Origin: Entoloma clypeatum
Lineage: Eukaryota; Basidiomycota; Agaricomycetes; Agaricales; Entolomataceae
NCBI GenBank assembly: GCA_963565915.1
Contig: OY751491.1
Location: forward strand, 4,030,001-4,094,000
Direction of reading: 5' to 3'
DNA: 64,000 bases
Part shown: positions 59,404 to 64,000 of the stretch, piece after piece
Layout of the letters: each line of letters starts with the position of its first letter
How positions within the stretch are numbered: position 1 is the first letter of the stretch
The notes under the pieces: generated by a model
What the model was told of the DNA's origin: nothing
The model's database searches: none
What the model saw: only the letters and a program-made list of their open reading frames with translations
Program-made: the position numbers and the translations under genes

Positions 59404-62400
59404 GTTGACTCTCTCTGTGCCTCCGCTCCCATCTGACTTAATGTGTCCGCTCTCTCTGATCCGAACTCTTTACGTATCAATATCTCATCTTCTTTTTTCT
59501 CTTCAGATTCTGTCCCAGCACTTATTGATTCAGGATCTACCCACTGTTTTATTGACAATAACTTTTCCTCCGCTTATGATCTTCTGACCTCCGCTATTCC
59601 GCCTTTAGAACTAAAGCTTTTCAATGGTTCTTCTAATGTGTTTATCACTCAAGTTGTAACAATACCTATATGTTTTCCTTCAGGTGAATCTTTTGAACAG
59701 GATTTTTATGTTACTCTGCTCGACTCCGCTTCTTCCATGGTTCTTGGATACAACTGGCTCACCCACCACAATCCTATGATTGACTGGGTATTGCGCAGTA
59801 TCACTTTCTGTCCACAGATGCAAAAAGAGCCGTTTCCGACATCGATGTCGACCTCCTCCCAAGGTAGGACAGCTACGCTTCCTCCTCCAGAACCTCCGAT
59901 CGTACCTCCGCAGATTTCACTCATTAACGCAGCCACATTTATGAGGGCATGCAAATTGCCTGGTACACAATCCTTTCGACTTCACCTTTCGACTCCCTCC
60001 ATTTCTGCTCACTCCGCATCCGCTTCCAACACCCCCGACTTGACAAATGTACCCGAGGAATACCATGACTATGCTGACGTCTTCAGTAAAGGAAAAGCAG
60101 ATACTCTTCCACCACACCGTCCCTACGACCTCAAGATTGAACTTGAAGAGGGTTCCACTCCTCTGTTTGGTCCGATCTACTCCCTTTCACAAACCGAACT
60201 CAATGCCCTCCGTGAATTCATTGATGAACACCTCACCATTGGATTCATCCGACCCTCTTCCTCTCTGCACGGTGCTCCCATCCTTTTCATTCGTAAAAAG
60301 GATGGCTCCCTTCGTCTTTGCGTCGATTTCCGTGGTCTTAACAAAATCTCAAAGAAGGACCGATATCCGCTTCCACTCATATCCGACCTTCTCCAGACCA
60401 CTGGAAAAGCCAGTGTTTATACAGCTCTCGACCTCCGACATGCCTATCACCTCGTCCACATAGCGGAAGGAGATGAATGGAAAACCGCCTTCCGCACGCG
60501 CTACGGGTCTTTTGAATGGCTTGTCATGCCATTTGGACTCACCAACTCCCCAGCTGTTTTCCAACGCTTCATGAACGACATCTTCCACGACCTGCTCAAT
60601 AAGTATGTTACCATATATCTCGACGACATCCTCATCTACTCCGACTCTCCCTCCGAGCATCGGAAGCATGTCCGTGAAGTCCTCCGACGTCTCCGACAAC
60701 ACAGCTTATACGCATGCGCAGACAAATGCGAGTTTTCTACGGATACTGTTGAATACCTTGGCTTTATCCTCTCTCCGACAGGCGTCCGCATGTCGGATAA
60801 GAAAGTCAAAATTATTCAAGATTGGCCTGAACCAAGAAAGGTCAAAGACATTCAGTCTTTCTTAGGTTTTGCCAATTTTTATCGACGATTCATTCCTTAC
60901 TACTCCGAAATCACCGTTCCGCTCACTCGACTCACCCGCAAAAACACACAATGGCACTTCTCCGACTCCGCTCATGAATCTTTCAAAACTTTGAAGAAAG
61001 CCTTTACCATGGCACCTGTTCTTACACATTGGATTCCCGACAGCCCTATTATCGTTGAAACTGATGCCTCCGACTACACTTTGGGTGCGATCCTCTCCAT
61101 CCGCACCTCCGACGACGAAATCCATCCGGTCGCTTTCCACTCCCGCACCTTTACACCTCCCGAGTTAAACTATGACACCCATGACAAAGAACTATCAGTG
61201 ATCCACGATGCATTCAAGGTTTGGCGTCACTACCTTGAAGGCTCCGCTGCTCCGATCAATGTCGTAACAGACCACAAAAATCTTGAGTAATTTTCTACTA
61301 CCAAGATTTTATCATGTCGACAAGCTCGTTGGTCCAAATACCTCTGCCAGTTCAATCTCGTCATCTGCTTCCGCCCTGGCCATTTAGGTACGAAGCCCAA
61401 TCTTTTAAGTAGACGATGGGACATCTACCCTAAAGAGGGAAATAGCGACTATTTGTCTGTCAATCCAAGCAACTTCAAACCCATCTTCACACAAGAACAG
61501 CTCACCCTCACCACTTCACTTCGCGCAACAGAGTTATATACACCCATCCTCCATGCCACAATCATCATGGATACGGATCAGCTCTGCTCCGACATCCTCT
61601 CCGCTCTTCCGACCGATCCCATTTACACCTCTTTTCTCGACAATCCTAATCCATGCTGGATCGTGAATGAAGCAGGTTATCTACTCCACAATGGACGTAT
61701 CTATGTTCCCGACTCATCTGACTTCTGTCTCTGCATCCTCTGCAATAAGCACGACCATATCCTCGCTGGACACCCTGGTCAGAATAAGACTATTAGTCTT
61801 ATCCAACGAGAATACACTTGGCCTGGAATGCGCGACTTCGTCAAAAAGTATTGCAAGTCATGTACCATGTGTATGTGCGCCAAACCCCAACGTCATAAAC
61901 CCTATGGTCTGCTTAAACAACTCCCTATTCCTGAACGTCCCTGGCATTCTATTTACATGGACTTCATTGAACCCCTTCCAACATCTGCTGGCTCCAATGC
62001 GATTCTGGTCATTGTAGACCGCCTCACTAAACAAGGCATCTTCATCCCTACCACCATTAATTGCACATCCGAAGACCTAGCAAACCTTTTCGTGCTTCAC
62101 ATCTTTTCCAAGCACGGAGTTCCACAAAATGTCACATCTGATCGCAGACCTGAATCCCACCCAAAAGTTATCCGACAACTATGCTGGCCCATTTGAAATC
62201 ATAGCCCAACCCGGCACGCACTCCTTTACACTACGTCTACCCAGCACGCACTCCTTTACACTACGTCTACCCAACACTATGCGTGCTATACACCCCGTCT
62301 TCCACATATCCATGCTCGAACCAGCAACTCCTAACGAGATTCCAAATCGGATACAATCTCCTCCACCTCCACTCGAGATTGAAGGAGAAACCGAATACGA

Positions 62401-62599
62401 AATTGCAGAAATCGTCGACTCAAAGATCGATAAAAGACAACGATGCAAACTCCTTTACCTTGTCCGCTGGTTAGGTTATGAAGACACCAGTGAAGAGTTT
62501 TCTTGGTTATCTGCATCCGAGCTTGAACACGCAGCGGATATGGTAGCGGACTTCCACTCTGCTCAACCAACTAAGCCAGGCCCCTTATCGTGCTTGTAA
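59365..62599 (+). pseudogene. GypE pol with integrase core deletion
   Basis: In the -1 frame: a TGA near 59.43 kb where GypD has arginine; protease ([15 protein letters not shown]); reverse transcriptase ([21 protein letters not shown] near 60.62 kb); RNase H (ETDASDYTLGAILS, DHKNLE then TAA at 61288). Integrase follows in frame from 61.45 kb (HDHILAGHPGQNK, YMDFIEPL, NVTSDRRPE), then jumps near 62.15 kb to the C-terminal part (KLSDNYAGPFEIIAQPGTHS). Lost are the rest of the D,D35E core and more than 100 residues. A 30-bp tandem duplication lies at about 62213-62273. The chromodomain (YEIAEIVDSKIDKRQ, LLYLVRWLGYEDTSEEFSW) is kept. Confidence 0.92.
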
Positions 62600-62643
62600 C
62601 AAGAAGAAAAGAAAATCTATTAAAATTTTATACTAACAAAAAA

Positions 62644-63608
62644 CTACTTTCGCTGTTTTTTGTTAGATACCCCCTCTGTCTCCTCATTCCACTCCAATCC
62701 GGATTCCGCACCCGCTTCCTCCATCCACCTTTGCTTCTTCATCTCTTCTTCATTTTCTTCTTCTTCTTCTACCTCCTTTCCCAACTCCTCCAATACCCTA
62801 TCATACTCCTCCGCATCCTCGTCCTCGTCGGATCCCTGCTCCTCAGCCTCCGAATCCTCCCTCCATGCGATAACCATCAAAAGCTCCTTAATTTCCCGCA
62901 GTTCCTTCAACTCCGCCTTTATCAGCCACATCTCCCTTATCATGCTCCTAAGCCCTCTCACCACCTCCGTGCCTATGACTACCTCCGGCGGACCAAACCC
63001 CTCCGGCATGAACTCTGGCTCCTCCAACGCTGCCGCTATCCGTGATCCCTCCGCGGTCCCCTCTCCCTTGGACGATCCCGCCTTCGCGTTCTTCATCACA
63101 CCACCTGCCACCTTAGCCTTTCCGACCCTCACTGCCTTGGTCATCCTCCGCTTCACCTCCGACTCTGCTTCCGCTCCCGTTCTGCAGCTTTGTTTTAAAC
63201 GCTGGCACTGCCAGCACAACAAAGCGTTGTCATTCCTAAAGAACAAGTTAATAATGAAGCGTATAAAGAAATAGAAAAGACTCACTCCGATGGCCAAAAA
63301 CACATGTCCCCCGCTTTCAAGCAGGAGGTGCAATCCTCCTTCCCCTGCTCGTAACTCGCAGGCATATCCTTGAAAACCCCCTGCAGCTGGACCTTCTTCA
63401 CCTCTGCATCTGCATCCGCACCCGCAACCGGTTCCTTCGCCTTCGCTTTCTCTGCCTTCCTCTCTGCTCGTCTCCGCTCTTTTGCCGCCCTTTTCGCCTC
63501 CGCGCGCTCCTCTGCCTCCTGCAGCTTCCTCTCCAACTCTTCAGTGACCTTCTTCTGGCGCTCCCTTTCAGCACAAAGAGCGGCGAGGGGTGAGTTCTCA
63601 GTGGACAT
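62644..63608 (-). CDS. Antisense coiled-coil Zn2Cys6 protein gene of GypE (two exons, open)
   Basis: Exon 1, 63608-63286; intron 63285-63236 (GTGAGT...TTTAG, 50 nt); exon 2, 63235-62644. Splicing gives 304 residues. Coiled coil (VTEELERKLQEAEERAEAKR), then CTSCLKAGDMC and CWQCQRLKQSC: C-x2-C-x6-C-x11-C-x2-C-x6-C. A basic segment, a leucine-rich helix (WLIKAELKELREIKELL), an acidic tail and a final SNKKQRK follow, the same order as GypD. The intron splits a glutamate codon in phase 2 at the same place (GA|G AAT). It stays open although gag and pol of the same element are broken, which is worth noting. It ends 44 bp from the pol stop. Confidence 0.85.
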
Positions 63609-63739
63609 AGCAGATAGGTGGCGGGATAGATGTTGTGGTTGGGTGACAAGAGAGAAAAATCATGCGCAAAGCTTTTCAACCAACGGTCATGTGGATTACC
63701 TCATCTGGGCCTCAGGGTTCGGCCCTAAGAGGGAAATAC

Positions 63740-64000
63740 TGTCATAACCATACGATTCACATCCGACTTATCCGACGACGCCGACGATTCATCCGCTCCA
63801 ACATCCGCTCCAACAACATTCTATTTATATTTGATTATACTTCTACTACGTAACATCTCAACCATACTTACAAGTAGACATATGTTGTTCACTTTTCATT
63901 TGCTACTCTCCGTACTCTGAATGTTCCGATGGTCAACTCCGATATCTGCACATCACTTATAGTAATGCTGATCATTCTAGTCTACTATAAATAGTGTACA
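63740..64000 (+). repeat. GypE 3' LTR, incomplete at the window edge
   Basis: Starts TGTCATAACCATA after the polypurine tract CCTAAGAGGGAAATAC. It follows the 5' LTR with a few differences near its start, to the TATA box region where the window stops. Confidence 0.93.

Larger units (their letters stand above)
57552..64000 (+). mobile_element. GypE: decayed gypsy chromovirus with antisense Zn2Cys6 gene, runs off the window
   Basis: 5' LTR 57552-58086 (535 bp, TGTCAT...ATGACA); the 3' LTR starts at 63740 and continues beyond 64000. Gene order is the same as GypD: gag, pol, then the antisense gene. Gag is frame-broken, pol has two stops, and most of the integrase catalytic core is deleted. The TSD cannot be checked. 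It is inserted in CopB integrase. Confidence 0.93.

Overview
The window is a transposon graveyard from a filamentous fungus, most likely an agaricomycete basidiomycete. The evidence is short introns of about 43-70 nt, Ty3/gypsy chromoviruses and Ty1/copia elements in many ages, hAT and Tc1/mariner-type elements, and two host-like genes. Only about 43.0-47.0 kb looks like ordinary host sequence.

Layout. 1-4.6 kb: unassigned sequence, a hAT-type MITE, the 3' end of a gypsy element (family GypB), a ~160-bp tandem repeat and a truncated copia element (CopA). 4.6-28.5 kb: one old gypsy copy (GypA-old) split by three later insertions: a young intact relative (GypA, 5482-11631), GypB (12418-20655, itself hit by a LINE in its 3' LTR) and GypC (22135-27905, minus strand). 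Matching target-site duplications (TSDs) prove each nesting step. 28.5-32.1 kb: an inverted GypB fragment, an unassigned minus-strand fragment and a 1.36-kb non-autonomous hAT element. 32.1-43.0 kb: an autonomous-looking hAT transposon with a multi-exon transposase, one intron of which holds an intact gypsy element, GypD (35089-42164). 43.0-47.1 kb: the 3' part of a GEN1/XPG-like nuclease gene and a multi-exon gene with a trypsin-like signature. 47.1-50.5 kb: no gene, two small TA-flanked MITEs. 50.5-57.6 kb: a copia (CopB) invaded by a second copia (CopC). 57.6-64 kb: a decayed gypsy, GypE, whose 3' LTR runs off the window.

Three observations stand out. (1) GypC, GypD and GypE carry, between pol and the 3' LTR, a two-exon gene on the strand opposite to pol. 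It encodes a coiled coil followed by a Gal4-type Zn2Cys6 pattern, split by an intron at the same codon position in all three. (2) Every gypsy family here has a stretch 32-34 nt downstream of the LTR TATA box that is complementary to a site exactly 2 nt after the LTR. The two halves co-vary between families, which indicates Tf1-style self-priming. (3) Gag and pol are linked by a -1 slippery heptamer, a 6-nt spacer and a hairpin, conserved in layout but not in sequence. GypC/D/E are also saturated with CCGAC/GTCGG words, which suggests (inference only) that the antisense Zn2Cys6 protein may bind its own element.

Decay is dominated by CpG transitions: many premature stops are TGA at positions where the relative has arginine (CGA expected), as expected if these repeats are cytosine-methylated.
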